The notes beneath the pieces were generated by a model. That model was not told where the DNA came from and did not search any database. It saw nothing but the letters and a program-made list of their open reading frames with translations. Of a stretch of 64,000 nucleotides of DNA, positions 39,356 through 49,648 are shown one piece after another; position 1 is the first letter of the stretch, and every line of letters begins with the position of its first letter. The stretch is from Rhizobium sp. Leaf262 (GTDB lineage: Bacteria; Pseudomonadota; Alphaproteobacteria; Rhizobiales; Rhizobiaceae). Position numbers and translations under genes: made by a program. The stretch spans positions 187,088 through 251,087 of the forward strand of contig NZ_LMMM01000018.1 of the NCBI RefSeq assembly GCF_001422245.1, in the 5' to 3' direction.

Positions 39356-41116
39356 TTACGCCTTGATGAGATCGAGGTGCAGAACGCGCGGTGACAGAAC
39401 CTGCAGAATGGTTTCGGAGCGCCCGATATAGACAATCGCGCTATCGGTCATGCCAGCCAGCACGGCAGACAAGGTGTCCACAGTCTCTGTTTCCAGCCCT
39501 TCGAGCAGATCGTCAATAAACAGCCAGCGCGGCTTCAGCAAAAGCGCATTGGCAACCCGCACGCAGGCCTGCTCGTCGGAATCGAACTTCTTGTCCCAGC
39601 GAATATTGTCGTCCATGCGCGGAATGATGTGGCCCAGCCCGCATTTCTGCATGGCATCGAGAAAGTCCTGTTCCTTGAACTTTTGCGGGCTGCGCGGATA
39701 GCAGAGAATTTCGCGCAGCGGTGCAGCGGGTAGATAGCCGTGCTGGGCAATGAACAGTGTCTCTTCGCGCGGCGGCATGGTGATCGTTCCTCGCCCCCAC
39801 GGCCAAAGCCCGGCAAGGGCGGCAAAGAACAGCCGTCGGTTGACGCCCTGGTCGCCGTTCACCATCAGCCGGTCGCCGACATGAATTTCGACAGGGGCCT
39901 CGCGAAGACGGAAAATCCGCGACATGTCCTGCCCGCCCGCTTCCGGGCATATTTCGACGGATGTCAGAAGTACCGGACCATCTGAGGTCTTTTCGATCTC
40001 AATGGCATTGCCGTGTCGCTCGACGCTGTCCATCTGGATCAACGCGTTGCGGAAGACCGAAACACGCTGCAGCGTGGCTTTCCATGCGGCGATCGGACCG
40101 AAATTATCGATGTACCAACGTAGCGCGACGTTGACCTGGTTGAAGGCACCCACGGCCATCATCAGGCCACCGAAGGTCAGGTTTCCCGAAAAATAGACAG
40201 GGGCTGCAATGAGAATGGGAGCCACGATGGCAAGCCAGCCATAGCCTGATGATACCCATGTCAGATGGGTCAGCGCCATGGCTAACCCTCTGATGACACC
40301 CAGCACCGCGTTGATATCCTCGCCGATCCGGTGACGTTCGTTTTTCTCGCCCCGCGCCAGCGTGATTGCCGTCAGGTTCTCGCTTGCCCGCATCAGGGAG
40401 AAGCGAAGCTCCGCTTCTTTCGAATAGCGTTCCGCATTGAGCGGAACCAGCCGGTAGCCGACGAGATTGCTGAGTAGGGAAGCGGAGCCTGCGTAAATCA
40501 GGGCGGCCCAGACCATATAGCCGGGTATCTCGACCATTTTACCACTGATCTGAACGGCAAAACCGGCCGACAGGCTCCACAGCACACCGATGAAGCTGAC
40601 GAGAAGGATAGTGGCATTGACGAGACCTATCGCCAGCGCAGTGCTGCTTTCGGCCAGATTGCGCACATCGTCATGCAGGCGCTGGTCCGGGTTGATGGCG
40701 ATGGCACCGAAACCGGAGAGCCTTGCGGCGCGACCGGGCTTGAACCACTGGTCGACCATGTCTTTTGCCAGACCCTCGCGCATGTTCAGCGCTGTCATCT
40801 GGTTCAGCCATGTCTGGAAGACGTTGAGCAGAAGCAGGGAGCCGGCGATGACGGCGAAAACTTCCAGTTGGTGAAGAAAGGCGTTGAGGTCGCGCCGTTC
40901 CAGCGCGTTGTAGAACGGGGCATTCCACTCGTTCAGCTTCACCTGCCCATAGGCGGTGACGAGAATGATGGTCAAGAGTGCTGCCATCAGCGCAATCAGC
41001 CTGCCCCGGACGCGAGACGTCCAGAAAGCATTTCCCATCATTTTCAGCTGCGACTTGAAATCCAAATCGAATGACGGGTGGCCGATCGTCTCCGTGGACA
41101 GATTACCTTGCGCCAT
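39356..41116 (-). CDS. SbmA/YddA-like ABC protein with degenerate ATPase domain
   Basis: A fused membrane/nucleotide-binding-domain protein of about 586 residues. The membrane half (about 25-345) has the SbmA/BacA-like landmarks WNAPFYNALERRD, NPDQRLHDDV and GYRLVPLNAERYSKEAELRF. The nucleotide-binding half lacks every catalytic motif: the Walker A site reads GDQGVNRR (421-428), with no Gly-Lys-Ser/Thr. The signature is FDSDEQA instead of LSxGEQQ. Walker B reads LFIDDL without the catalytic Glu, and the switch His is replaced in IGRSE. It may therefore work without ATP, as SbmA does with a proton gradient. The start at 41116 has AAGG upstream; a GTG at 41173 is possible. Confidence 0.85.
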   Translation of the reverse strand: MAQGNLSTETIGHPSFDLDFKSQLKMMGNAFWTSRVRGRLIALMAALLTIILVTAYGQVKLNEWNAPFYNALERRDLNAFLHQLEVFAVIAGSLLLLNVFQTWLNQMTALNMREGLAKDMVDQWFKPGRAARLSGFGAIAINPDQRLHDDVRNLAESSTALAIGLVNATILLVSFIGVLWSLSAGFAVQISGKMVEIPGYMVWAALIYAGSASLLSNLVGYRLVPLNAERYSKEAELRFSLMRASENLTAITLARGEKNERHRIGEDINAVLGVIRGLAMALTHLTWVSSGYGWLAIVAPILIAAPVYFSGNLTFGGLMMAVGAFNQVNVALRWYIDNFGPIAAWKATLQRVSVFRNALIQMDSVERHGNAIEIEKTSDGPVLLTSVEICPEAGGQDMSRIFRLREAPVEIHVGDRLMVNGDQGVNRRLFFAALAGLWPWGRGTITMPPREETLFIAQHGYLPAAPLREILCYPRSPQKFKEQDFLDAMQKCGLGHIIPRMDDNIRWDKKFDSDEQACVRVANALLLKPRWLFIDDLLEGLETETVDTLSAVLAGMTDSAIVYIGRSETILQVLSPRVLHLDLIKA

Positions 41117-41374
41117 CAGTACCTTGCCATTTCCATCGTGCGTATGAATTCCAGAAGGGTTTGCAGGTGCCACGTTACACGTATGTCATGACAGCAATAG
41201 CATGACGTGAGGGCTTGTCCACTTTCCATAACAGGTCCGGAATCGGACAACGTCCAGCAATGCCCGGCGGCGTTGAAATGTTCCTTGCTTTATTTGCGTG
41301 CATTGCACAAAGTCCAAGCAATCAAGAGGGGCGGAACAATCCGCGCAAACCGGAAAAACCGGGCAAGGACCAGT

Positions 41375-44300
41375 ATGTCGATCAAAGCCAGCATCTACCA
41401 TCTGACGCACTACAAATACGACAAACCGATCCGCCTCGGTCCGCAGATCATACGGCTGAAGCCCGCACCGCACTCCCGCACCCACGTCATCAGCCATTCG
41501 CTCAAGGTTTCCCCCGCCAACCACTTCGTCAATTTACAACAGGACCCTTACGGCAATTTTCTGGCACGCTACGTCTTTCCAGACCCGGTGACCGAATTCC
41601 GCATCGAGGTCGATCTCGTCGCGGATATGACCGTCTACAATCCCTTCGACTTTTTCGTGGAAGAAAGCGCCACCTACTGGCCTTTCGAATATCCAGAAAC
41701 GCTGAAGGCCGACCTTTCGATCTACCAGACACCTGATCCATCGGGCCCACTTCTGGAAAACTACCTGAAAACGCTCGACTGGACGGCAGGACAGCCGACT
41801 GTCGATATGGTCGTCGGCCTCAATGCCCGCCTGCAAAGCGAAATCGGCTATGTCATCCGCATGGAAACCGGCGTGCAGACGCCGGAAGAGACGCTAGGGA
41901 CGGCCAAGGGCTCCTGCCGCGACACCAGCTGGCTGCTGGTGCAGATCCTGCGCCATCTCGGTTTCGCCGCCCGCTTCGTGTCGGGCTATCTCATTCAGCT
42001 GACGCCGGACCTCAAGGCGCTCGATGGCCCCTCGGGAACCGAGGTCGATTTTACCGATCTGCATGCGTGGACGGAAGTCTATCTGCCGGGTGCTGGCTGG
42101 GTGGGTCTCGATCCGACCTCCGGGCTCCTGACTGGCGAAAGCCACGTGCCGCTGGCTGCAACGCCGCATTACAGCAATGCTGCCCCGATTTCCGGCGGCT
42201 ATTACGGCGAGGCCAACACCGAATTCGCCTTCGACATGAAGGTCAGTCGCGTGGCCGAACATCCGCGCATCACCAAGCCCTTTTCCGACGAAAGCTGGGA
42301 CCGCCTGAACGCCTTGGGCGATGAGGTGGATAAGGTTCTGGCGCAACAGGACGTGCGCCTCACCATGGGTGGCGAGCCGACTTTCGTGTCTATCGATGAT
42401 TTCGAATCAGGCGAATGGAACACCGATGCCGTTGGTCCGACCAAGCGCGAAAAGGCCGATGTGCTGATCCGCAAATTGCGCGAGCGCTTCGCCCCCAACG
42501 GCTTCCTGCATTACGGCCAGGGCAAGTGGTACCCCGGTGAAAGCCTGCCGCGCTGGACCTTCTCGCTCTATTGGCGCAAGGACGGCCAGTCGGTCTGGCA
42601 CAACCCAGATCTGGTGGCCCGCGAGGGTGTTGATACAGGCGTGACATCGGAAGACGCCGAAAAGCTGCTCACCAACATCGCCACCAATATCGGCATCGCG
42701 CCGGAACTGGTGCTGCCCGCTTATGAAGACCCGGCGGAATGGCTGATCAAGGAAGGCAATCTGCCAGACAATGTCGATCCGTCCAATTCCAAGCTGAAAG
42801 ACCCGGAAGAGCGCAACCGTATCGCCCGCGTGTTCGAGCGCGGCCTGACGACACCCACCGGTTACGTCCTGCCGGTACAGGCGTGGAATGCCAAGGCCAC
42901 GTCTGAGAAACGCTGGATGAGCGAGAAGTGGAAGACCCGCCGTGGCCGCATCTTCCTCGTTCCCGGCGATAGCCCGGTTGGCTACCGCATTCCGCTCGGC
43001 ACCCTGCCCCACGTTCCGGAATCGAAATTTCCTTATATCCACCCGGCGGACCCGTCCGTTCCGCGTGGACCGCTGCCAGACGCCATGGCGCCATCCGCAC
43101 GCGTGTTGCCAGAAGCCTCGTTTCAGGCCTCCGATGGCGCCACGCAGGAGCGCATCGAACAATCGATCAGCGACATCAATGGCGAAGTCCGCACCGCCAT
43201 GTCGGTGGAAGCACGCGATGGACGTCTCTGCGTCTTCATGCCGCCGGTGGAGCGTGTAGAGGACTATCTCGATCTCGTCGCCGCCGCAGAAGCTGCTGCG
43301 ACCGATCTTGGCCTGCCCGTGCATATCGAAGGCTATACCCCGCCGCATGACGAGCGCATGAACGTCATCCGCGTCGCGCCCGATCCCGGCGTCATCGAAG
43401 TCAACATTCACCCGGCGGCGAGCTGGAAGGATTGCGTCGATATCACCACCGCCGTTTATGAAGATGCCCGCCAGACACGGCTGGGTGCGGATAAATTCAT
43501 GATCGACGGTCGCCACACCGGCACCGGCGGCGGCAACCACGTGGTGGTGGGCGGTGCCAACCCCAATGACAGCCCGTTCCTGCGCCGTCCCGACCTGTTG
43601 AAAAGCCTCGTGCTGCACTGGCAGCGCCACCCGTCGCTGTCCTATCTCTTCTCCGGCCTTTTCATCGGCCCGACAAGCCAGGCACCGCGCATCGATGAAG
43701 CCCGTCATGACAGCATGTACGAGCTGGAAATCGCCATGGCGCAGGTGCCGATGCCGGGTGAAGGCGCACCGCCGCTGCCATGGCTGGTCGACCGCCTGTT
43801 CCGCAATCTGCTGACGGATGTCACGGGCAACACACACCGCTCCGAGATTTGCATCGACAAGCTCTTCTCGCCGGACGGCCCAACGGGCCGCCTCGGCCTC
43901 GTGGAATTCCGTGGTTTCGAAATGCCGCCAAATGCGCGCATGTCGCTCGCCCAGCAATTGCTGGTGCGCGCCATCATCGCCCGCTTCTGGAAGAACCCTG
44001 TGGGTGGTAAATTCGTGCGCTGGGGAACGGCGCTAGCAGACCGCTTCATGCTACCGCATTACATCTGGGCCGATTTTCTCGATGTGCTGGCCGACCTGAA
44101 AGACAACGGCTTCGATGTGAAACCGGAATGGTTTGCGGCGCAGCTAGAGTTCCGCTTCCCCTTCTTCGGAGAGGTCGAATATGAAGGCTCCAAGCTGGAG
44201 CTTCGTCAGGCGCTGGAGCCATGGCATGTCATGGGCGAACAGGGTGCCATCGGCGGCACCGTGCGCTATGTGGATAGCTCGGTCGAGCGTTTGCAGGTGC

Positions 44301-44704
44301 GGCTGGAAACCTCCAACCCGTCTCGTTACACCGTGGCCTGCAACGGTCGCGCCGTGCCGATGAAGCAGACCGATGATTCGGGTGTCTCGGTTGCCGGTGT
44401 GCGCCTCAAGGCATGGCAGCCATCGCAGGGCCTGCATCCGGCTTTGCCGGTCAACACTCCCTTGACCTTCGACATTTATGATACATGGTCGAACCGATCG
44501 ATCGGCGGCTGCATCTATCATGTTGCCCATCCGGGCGGTCGCACCTATGAGACTTTCCCCGTCAATGGAAACGAAGCGGAAGCAAGACGACTTGCCCGTT
44601 TCGAACCCTGGGGACATACCGCCGGTCAGTATACGCTTTGGCCGGAAGCTGCGTCGCCGGAATTTCCGCTGACGCTTGATTTGAGACGCCCGCAGGGAGT
44701 GTGA
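41375..44704 (+). CDS. Transglutaminase-like/DUF2126 putative amidoligase
   Basis: An 1109-residue protein. Its first 300 residues are a transglutaminase N-terminal region plus transglutaminase-like core with an intact triad: Cys181 (GSCRDTSW), His230 ([10 protein letters not shown]) and Asp246 (GLDPTSG). The remaining 800 residues are DUF2126, annotated in Pfam as a putative amidoligase of the glutamine-synthetase-like type. [20 protein letters not shown] and [17 protein letters not shown] are highly conserved-looking blocks. AAGGACC sets the start at 41375. It heads a three-gene operon with an ATP-grasp and a second transglutaminase, so peptide bond formation and hydrolysis are expected. 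The substrate is unknown. Confidence 0.9.
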   Translation: MSIKASIYHLTHYKYDKPIRLGPQIIRLKPAPHSRTHVISHSLKVSPANHFVNLQQDPYGNFLARYVFPDPVTEFRIEVDLVADMTVYNPFDFFVEESATYWPFEYPETLKADLSIYQTPDPSGPLLENYLKTLDWTAGQPTVDMVVGLNARLQSEIGYVIRMETGVQTPEETLGTAKGSCRDTSWLLVQILRHLGFAARFVSGYLIQLTPDLKALDGPSGTEVDFTDLHAWTEVYLPGAGWVGLDPTSGLLTGESHVPLAATPHYSNAAPISGGYYGEANTEFAFDMKVSRVAEHPRITKPFSDESWDRLNALGDEVDKVLAQQDVRLTMGGEPTFVSIDDFESGEWNTDAVGPTKREKADVLIRKLRERFAPNGFLHYGQGKWYPGESLPRWTFSLYWRKDGQSVWHNPDLVAREGVDTGVTSEDAEKLLTNIATNIGIAPELVLPAYEDPAEWLIKEGNLPDNVDPSNSKLKDPEERNRIARVFERGLTTPTGYVLPVQAWNAKATSEKRWMSEKWKTRRGRIFLVPGDSPVGYRIPLGTLPHVPESKFPYIHPADPSVPRGPLPDAMAPSARVLPEASFQASDGATQERIEQSISDINGEVRTAMSVEARDGRLCVFMPPVERVEDYLDLVAAAEAAATDLGLPVHIEGYTPPHDERMNVIRVAPDPGVIEVNIHPAASWKDCVDITTAVYEDARQTRLGADKFMIDGRHTGTGGGNHVVVGGANPNDSPFLRRPDLLKSLVLHWQRHPSLSYLFSGLFIGPTSQAPRIDEARHDSMYELEIAMAQVPMPGEGAPPLPWLVDRLFRNLLTDVTGNTHRSEICIDKLFSPDGPTGRLGLVEFRGFEMPPNARMSLAQQLLVRAIIARFWKNPVGGKFVRWGTALADRFMLPHYIWADFLDVLADLKDNGFDVKPEWFAAQLEFRFPFFGEVEYEGSKLELRQALEPWHVMGEQGAIGGTVRYVDSSVERLQVRLETSNPSRYTVACNGRAVPMKQTDDSGVSVAGVRLKAWQPSQGLHPALPVNTPLTFDIYDTWSNRSIGGCIYHVAHPGGRTYETFPVNGNEAEARRLARFEPWGHTAGQYTLWPEAASPEFPLTLDLRRPQGV

Positions 44705-44705
44705 C

Positions 44706-47114
44706 TTGGCAAAGGCACCGGCAATGGAACGGACAAACGATAAACCCGGCATGGCCTCCATGCTGGATTATCGCCCCATGCCCGGAATTGCCGATGAGAT
44801 GCTGGATATCCACGGGAACATTCGCCCCGTCTGGCAGCCTTTTGTGAATGCTCTCGGGCGTATGGAAGAGCGCGAATTACACGAGCGCTTTTCCCGCACC
44901 GACCGTTACCTGCGCGACGCTGGCGTGTTTTACCGTGATTACAGCGCGCAGGGAAACACCGAGCGCAACTGGCCGATTTCCCATATCCCGGTTCTGATCG
45001 ATGAGAAGGAATGGGAAGCGGTTTCCCACGGGCTCATTCAGCGTGCCAATCTGCTGGAACGCATCGTTGCCGATTTCTACGGTGAAAACCGGCTGGTCCA
45101 GCAAGGCTACGTGCCGCCCTCGCTGCTCGCCTCCAACCCGGAATATCTGCGCCCGCTGGCAGGCGTCAAACCGGCAGATGGGCATTATCTGCACTTCTGT
45201 TCCTTCGAAATCGGGCGCGGCCCTGACGGCAACTGGTGGGTACTGGCAGACCGCACGCAGGCCCCATCCGGCGCAGGCTTTGCGCTGGAAAACCGCGTGG
45301 CCACCACCCGCGCCTTTTCCGACATCTATGCCGAGGCCCATGTCCACCGCCTCGCCTCCTTCTTCGGCGCGTTTCGCGATACGTTGCAGGCTCACCGCCA
45401 GCACCCGGATGACCGCATCGCGGTTCTGACGCCCGGCCCCGCCAGCGAGACCTATTTCGAACACGCCTATATCGCCCGCTATCTCGGCTTCATGCTGCTG
45501 GAAGGCGAGGACCTCACCGTCGTCAACAACCGCGTCATGGTCCGCACGGTCGCTGGCCTCAAGCCTGTCGGCGTCTTGTGGCGACGGCTGGATGCGTCCT
45601 ATACCGACCCCCTGGAACTGGATCAGAACTCCCATATCGGCACGCCCGGCATGGTGCAGGCGCTGCGGTCCGGCTCGCTCAGCATGGTCAATGCGCTGGG
45701 GTCAGGCATTCTCGAAACCCGCGCGCTGCTAGCCTTCATGCCCGCCATTTGCCGCCATCTTCTGGGTGAAGACCTCGCCATGCCTTCCATCGCCACATGG
45801 TGGTGCGGCCAGCCGTCCGAGCGGGAGCATGTGGCGCATAATATCGAGCGCATGGTCATCGGCCCCGCTTATTCCCGCCTGCCCTTCTTCGATGATAACG
45901 ACCAGTCGGTTCTGGGCTCCTCGCTGCGTGAAACGGCCAAGGATTCCATCGGTGACTGGCTGGCAAGCGATGGCCACAAGCTCGTCGGTCAGGAAGTCGT
46001 CACGCTTTCCACGACACCGGCCTATGTCGATGGAAAGCTGGTGCCGCGCCCCATGAGCTTGCGCGTCTTCGCGGCCCGCACGCAAGATGGTTGGCAGGTC
46101 ATGCCCGGTGGCTTTGCCCGCATTGGCCGCAGCAATGATACGGCGGCCATTGCCATGCAGGCAGGCGGCAGCGCTGCCGATGTCTGGATCGTCTCCGACA
46201 AGCCGGTGGAGCGCACCACGCTTCTGCCAGCGGAAGAAAACTTCATTCGCAATATGCCCGGCAGCCTGCCGAGCCGCGCTGCCGACAATCTGTTCTGGCT
46301 GGGCCGCTACATCGAGCGGGCGGAAGGTGCGCTGCGCATCCTGCGCGCATGGCACGCCCGCTTTGCCGAATCCGCCGATCCGAAGCAGCCGCTTCTGGCC
46401 CACGTCACCGCCTATCTCGAAACCATCGATATCGATGTCGAGGAAGCCGTTCCCGCAAGCCTGATCGCCAATCTCAACAGCGCGATCTACTCCGCCAGCA
46501 ATATCCGCGACCGTTTCTCGCCGGATGGCTGGCTGGCCTTGAATGATCTCGCCAAAACCGCGCGCCGATTCCAGAGCAAGGTCGCCGCCGGTGATGACGC
46601 CACCCACGCCATGACGGTACTCTTGCGCAAGCTCGCAGGCTTTGCCGGTCTGGTGCATGAAAACATGTATCGTTTCACCGGCTGGCGGTTCCTGTCCATC
46701 GGTCGTTATCTGGAACGCGGCCTGCATCTGACCCGGCTTCTCGGCCATATGAGCGGCCCGGATGCACCTGACGGCGCCTACGACATGCTGCTCGAAATCG
46801 GCGACAGCGTCATGACCCATCGCCGCCGCTACAACGTCAACACGGCAGCGCTGACGGTGATGGATTTGCTGGGCCTCGATCCACTCAATCCGCGCTCCAT
46901 CCTGTTCCAGCTCAACGAAATCCGCACCGAGGTGGAGCAACTGCCCAATGCCTTCGTCAACGGCCAGATGTCGGGCTTTTATCGCGAGGTCATGCGCGTC
47001 CACTCGGGTCTCGCCGTCATGACGCCGGAAAACCTGTCGCCCGCCGTTTTCCGTCAGCTGGAGCAGGATCTGGAACATCTGTCGGACCTTCTCGCCCAGA
47101 CATATCTCGGATAG
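44706..47114 (+). CDS. Circularly permuted ATP-grasp/alpha-E fusion protein
   Basis: An 802-residue fusion. Residues about 1-515 are the type 2 circularly permuted ATP-grasp domain (formerly DUF404/DUF407), for example WRRLDASYTDPLELDQNS and MSLRVFAARTQDGW. From about 520 the alpha-helical alpha-E domain (DUF403) begins with SRAADNLFWLGRYIERAEG. ATP-grasp enzymes join a carboxylate to an amine; alpha-E is thought to act with it. The TTG start has GGGAG six bases upstream and lies one base after the amidoligase stop; an ATG at 44724 is the alternative. In many bacteria the two halves are separate genes. Confidence 0.9.
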   Translation: MAKAPAMERTNDKPGMASMLDYRPMPGIADEMLDIHGNIRPVWQPFVNALGRMEERELHERFSRTDRYLRDAGVFYRDYSAQGNTERNWPISHIPVLIDEKEWEAVSHGLIQRANLLERIVADFYGENRLVQQGYVPPSLLASNPEYLRPLAGVKPADGHYLHFCSFEIGRGPDGNWWVLADRTQAPSGAGFALENRVATTRAFSDIYAEAHVHRLASFFGAFRDTLQAHRQHPDDRIAVLTPGPASETYFEHAYIARYLGFMLLEGEDLTVVNNRVMVRTVAGLKPVGVLWRRLDASYTDPLELDQNSHIGTPGMVQALRSGSLSMVNALGSGILETRALLAFMPAICRHLLGEDLAMPSIATWWCGQPSEREHVAHNIERMVIGPAYSRLPFFDDNDQSVLGSSLRETAKDSIGDWLASDGHKLVGQEVVTLSTTPAYVDGKLVPRPMSLRVFAARTQDGWQVMPGGFARIGRSNDTAAIAMQAGGSAADVWIVSDKPVERTTLLPAEENFIRNMPGSLPSRAADNLFWLGRYIERAEGALRILRAWHARFAESADPKQPLLAHVTAYLETIDIDVEEAVPASLIANLNSAIYSASNIRDRFSPDGWLALNDLAKTARRFQSKVAAGDDATHAMTVLLRKLAGFAGLVHENMYRFTGWRFLSIGRYLERGLHLTRLLGHMSGPDAPDGAYDMLLEIGDSVMTHRRRYNVNTAALTVMDLLGLDPLNPRSILFQLNEIRTEVEQLPNAFVNGQMSGFYREVMRVHSGLAVMTPENLSPAVFRQLEQDLEHLSDLLAQTYLG

Positions 47115-47117
47115 GCC

Positions 47118-47999
47118 ATGCTCTACGATCTGACGCTGCACATGGGCTATATCTACGATACGCTGGCATCCGGCGCGCGCCACATCATCCGCATCATGCC
47201 GCTGTCCATCCCCGGCAGGCAGAGATTGATCGCCGGAACACTGAGCGTGACGCCATCCCCGGAAGAGCGCACCGTCTTCGATGATTTCTTCCAGCAGAGC
47301 GCGACCTCGGTGTTTCTGCGCGCCCCGCACGATAAGCTCGATATCCGCATGCAGGCCCGCGTTTCCGTGGAAAGCCCCTCGCTGACGGCGGATTTCTCGC
47401 CGCAACTGTCGAGACTTCCCGCAGAGCTGGCCAGTGTCTGGTCGCTCGATCCGCAGTCACCGCATCATCTGGCTGGCATCAGCCCACGCATCGGTGAGAA
47501 CGCAGCCATTGCCGCTTATGCCCGCGAGACGATCAAGCCCGGCATGACCATCCGCGAAATCGCGATGGCGCTGTGCAAGCGCATCTACAAGGACTTCAAA
47601 TATGATGGCGAGGCGACCACCGTCGATACGACACCAGCCGAAGCCTTCAAGCTGAAACGCGGCGTCTGCCAGGATTTCTCGCATATCATGATTTCGGCGC
47701 TGCGCAGCCTCGGCATTCCCGCAGGCTATGTTTCAGGCTTCCTGCGCACCATTCCACCCGCCGGCAAGGAACGACTGGAAGGCGCGGACGCGATGCACGC
47801 CTGGGTGCGGGTCTGGTGCGGTGAAGCGACCGGTTACATAGAGCTAGACCCCACCAACGATATCGTCGCTGGCAGCGACCACATCGTCGTCGGTTATGGG
47901 CGCGATTATTCCGACATCGCCCCCGTCATCGGCGTCTTGAAAAGCTACGGCAACCAGCAGACCACACAGGCCGTGGACGTCATTCCCGTCAAGCATTGA
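47118..47999 (+). CDS. Transglutaminase-family cysteine peptidase-like protein
   Basis: A 293-residue bacterial transglutaminase-like protein with an N-terminal beta domain (about 1-110) and the core triad Cys184 (RGVCQDFSH), His227 (DAMHAWVRVW) and Asp244 (IELDPTND). Prokaryotic members usually act as peptidases or amidases, not as cross-linkers. It begins three bases after the ATP-grasp gene. Two transglutaminase units in one operon suggest that the pathway both makes and trims amide bonds. No signal peptide is visible, so it acts in the cytoplasm. Confidence 0.92.
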   Translation: MLYDLTLHMGYIYDTLASGARHIIRIMPLSIPGRQRLIAGTLSVTPSPEERTVFDDFFQQSATSVFLRAPHDKLDIRMQARVSVESPSLTADFSPQLSRLPAELASVWSLDPQSPHHLAGISPRIGENAAIAAYARETIKPGMTIREIAMALCKRIYKDFKYDGEATTVDTTPAEAFKLKRGVCQDFSHIMISALRSLGIPAGYVSGFLRTIPPAGKERLEGADAMHAWVRVWCGEATGYIELDPTNDIVAGSDHIVVGYGRDYSDIAPVIGVLKSYGNQQTTQAVDVIPVKH

Positions 48000-48167
48000 A
48001 GCCGTATCAAAACGGAACGAAACGCGTGTCGTGCCGGCACAAAGCGTCGTTTCACGACAGAAACCTGTCCCGTTTCGAGCACTCGATAAATTTGCTCACG
48101 TTGCGTTAGGAAAATCTACATCGCCTGTAGGTAGTGGTGATTCCATACGACAATCCAACGGGTGGAC

Positions 48168-49421
48168 ATGATGTTCAATGGGGCCGGAATGAAGAAACGG
48201 ATGCGCGCGCTGCTGAGCGACAGGCAGGGAAATTTTGCCATGATGACGGCGGCGGCCCTGCCGCTTCTGATGGGCGTTGCCGGGGCCGGGATAGAGTTCA
48301 ACAGGGCACTCCAGGTCAAGTCCGACCTGCAGAACGCCGTCGATTCTGCAACCCTTGCCGCCGCTACCAAATTCCGTGAATCGCAAGGCGAGAAAAGCGA
48401 CGGAGAACTGAAGGCCGCGGCTAAACAACATATAGACGCTCAGGACTTTACCAAGGACTTGCCTGAAGCAGAGAAGAAAAGCTTCGATGAAAAGGTGGCC
48501 ACCGTTACGGTTAGAAACGAAACCGCCAAGGGCATCACCTTCAAGATATCGATGACCGTCAGTTACCAGATGCCGCTCAACCCGTTGCTCGGCCTCATCT
48601 GGGAAAAGTCTGTCCCGGTCAGCGCCACCAGCACGGCGGAGAGCAGCTTCAACAACGGCTCGCCATTATCGATGTATCTCGTGCTCGATCGCTCCGGCTC
48701 GATGTCGTTCAAGACCGATACGGTGGATAAGAGCAAAAGTTCGTGTCAGAATTTCACGCTCGCCAACTGGACCACGAAGCCCGCGACGGTGCAGGCTTCA
48801 AGCCCATGTTACGTGGCAAAAAGCACCTCGTTGAAAACCGCTGTCAGTTTTTTGGTGAAGACCCTCAACACGTCTGACAAGACCTACAAGGCCGCCGGAG
48901 CGCCGGAATCGACCCTGGTTCGCACGGGCGCGATCGCCTATAACGACACGACCTTTCCCGGGCAGGATATCGACTGGGGCACGAAAAAAGCCAATGCCTA
49001 TGTGCAGGCCATCCCGCTTGTCCCAGAGGGCGGAACCAACGCCGATGCGGCGCTCATGACCGCCTTCGACGCACTGAAAAGCTCCAACACCAAGGAAAGC
49101 GACGAACACAAGAGGAAAGGCAATCTGTCGTTCAAGCGTTATATCGTCTTGATGACAGACGGGGAAATGACGGGCAAAGGCTCAAGCTGGGATGCTCCTA
49201 CCGATGCTTCGGTTCGCGCCACCTGCGCCAAGGCGAAAGCCGACGATATCAACATCTTCACTGTCGCCTTCATGGCACCCGCCAAGGGGAAATCGCTTCT
49301 TCAGGCCTGCGCCACCAGCGCAGACAACTATTACGCGCCGGAGAACATGGACGAAATCGTGGAGGCCTTTGGCGATATCGCTCGAAAAGCATCCGGCGAT
49401 GTGAGCCGCCTGACCAACTGA
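48168..49421 (+). CDS. TadG-like pilus-assembly protein with vWA domain
   Basis: A protein of about 417 residues. The N-terminal hydrophobic helix just after a Tad-type start (LLSDRQGNFAMMTAAALPLL) marks a TadE/TadG-like pseudopilin that stays in the membrane with its bulk outside. The von Willebrand A domain begins near residue 172 with the MIDAS motif LDRSGSMS and continues to VLMTDGEMTGKG. Four or more cysteines lie in the vWA insert. No other tad gene is in the window, so it is an orphan. Start codons at 48162, 48168 and 48189 are all possible. Confidence 0.85.
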   Translation: MMFNGAGMKKRMRALLSDRQGNFAMMTAAALPLLMGVAGAGIEFNRALQVKSDLQNAVDSATLAAATKFRESQGEKSDGELKAAAKQHIDAQDFTKDLPEAEKKSFDEKVATVTVRNETAKGITFKISMTVSYQMPLNPLLGLIWEKSVPVSATSTAESSFNNGSPLSMYLVLDRSGSMSFKTDTVDKSKSSCQNFTLANWTTKPATVQASSPCYVAKSTSLKTAVSFLVKTLNTSDKTYKAAGAPESTLVRTGAIAYNDTTFPGQDIDWGTKKANAYVQAIPLVPEGGTNADAALMTAFDALKSSNTKESDEHKRKGNLSFKRYIVLMTDGEMTGKGSSWDAPTDASVRATCAKAKADDINIFTVAFMAPAKGKSLLQACATSADNYYAPENMDEIVEAFGDIARKASGDVSRLTN

Positions 49422-49444
49422 AATCCTTAACTCCGATTTGATAG

Positions 49445-49478
49445 ACCACGGAAACCACATCGGTTTTCGTGGTTTTTT
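49445..49478 (+). terminator. Terminator after the TadG-like gene
   Basis: ACCACGGAAACC and GGTTTTCGTGGT pair, with one mismatch, around a six-base loop and are followed by TTTTTTG, 24 bases past the stop codon. Confidence 0.8.
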
Positions 49479-49504
49479 GTTATTTTCACATCATGTCCAT
49501 AACC

Positions 49505-49522
49505 CTGTCATAACTCTCTAAG
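49505..49522 (+). promoter_or_regulatory. Pho-box-like sequence upstream of glgP
   Basis: CTGTCAT-AACT-CTCTAAG, with a perfect first PhoB half site and a weak second. The stretch AACCCTGTCATAACTCT (49501-49517) is 16 of 17 identical to 29484-29500 ahead of the 5'-nucleotidase gene. It lies 127 bases before the chosen glgP start. Confidence 0.33.
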
Positions 49523-49648
49523 TCATTCACGTTTCCGGCAAAACGGCTGTTGCCACGGCACGATATCGGTGCATAAATTGCGAACATAGCTGGCATGCCG
49601 GATCGACAGAATCAGACACTCTCCTCCCAACAAGGTGCTGACCGACCA

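Noticed and set aside
42407..47405. Long minus-strand frames opposite the amidoligase and ATP-grasp genes
   Set aside because: Both mirror well-supported plus-strand genes and show no domain of their own.
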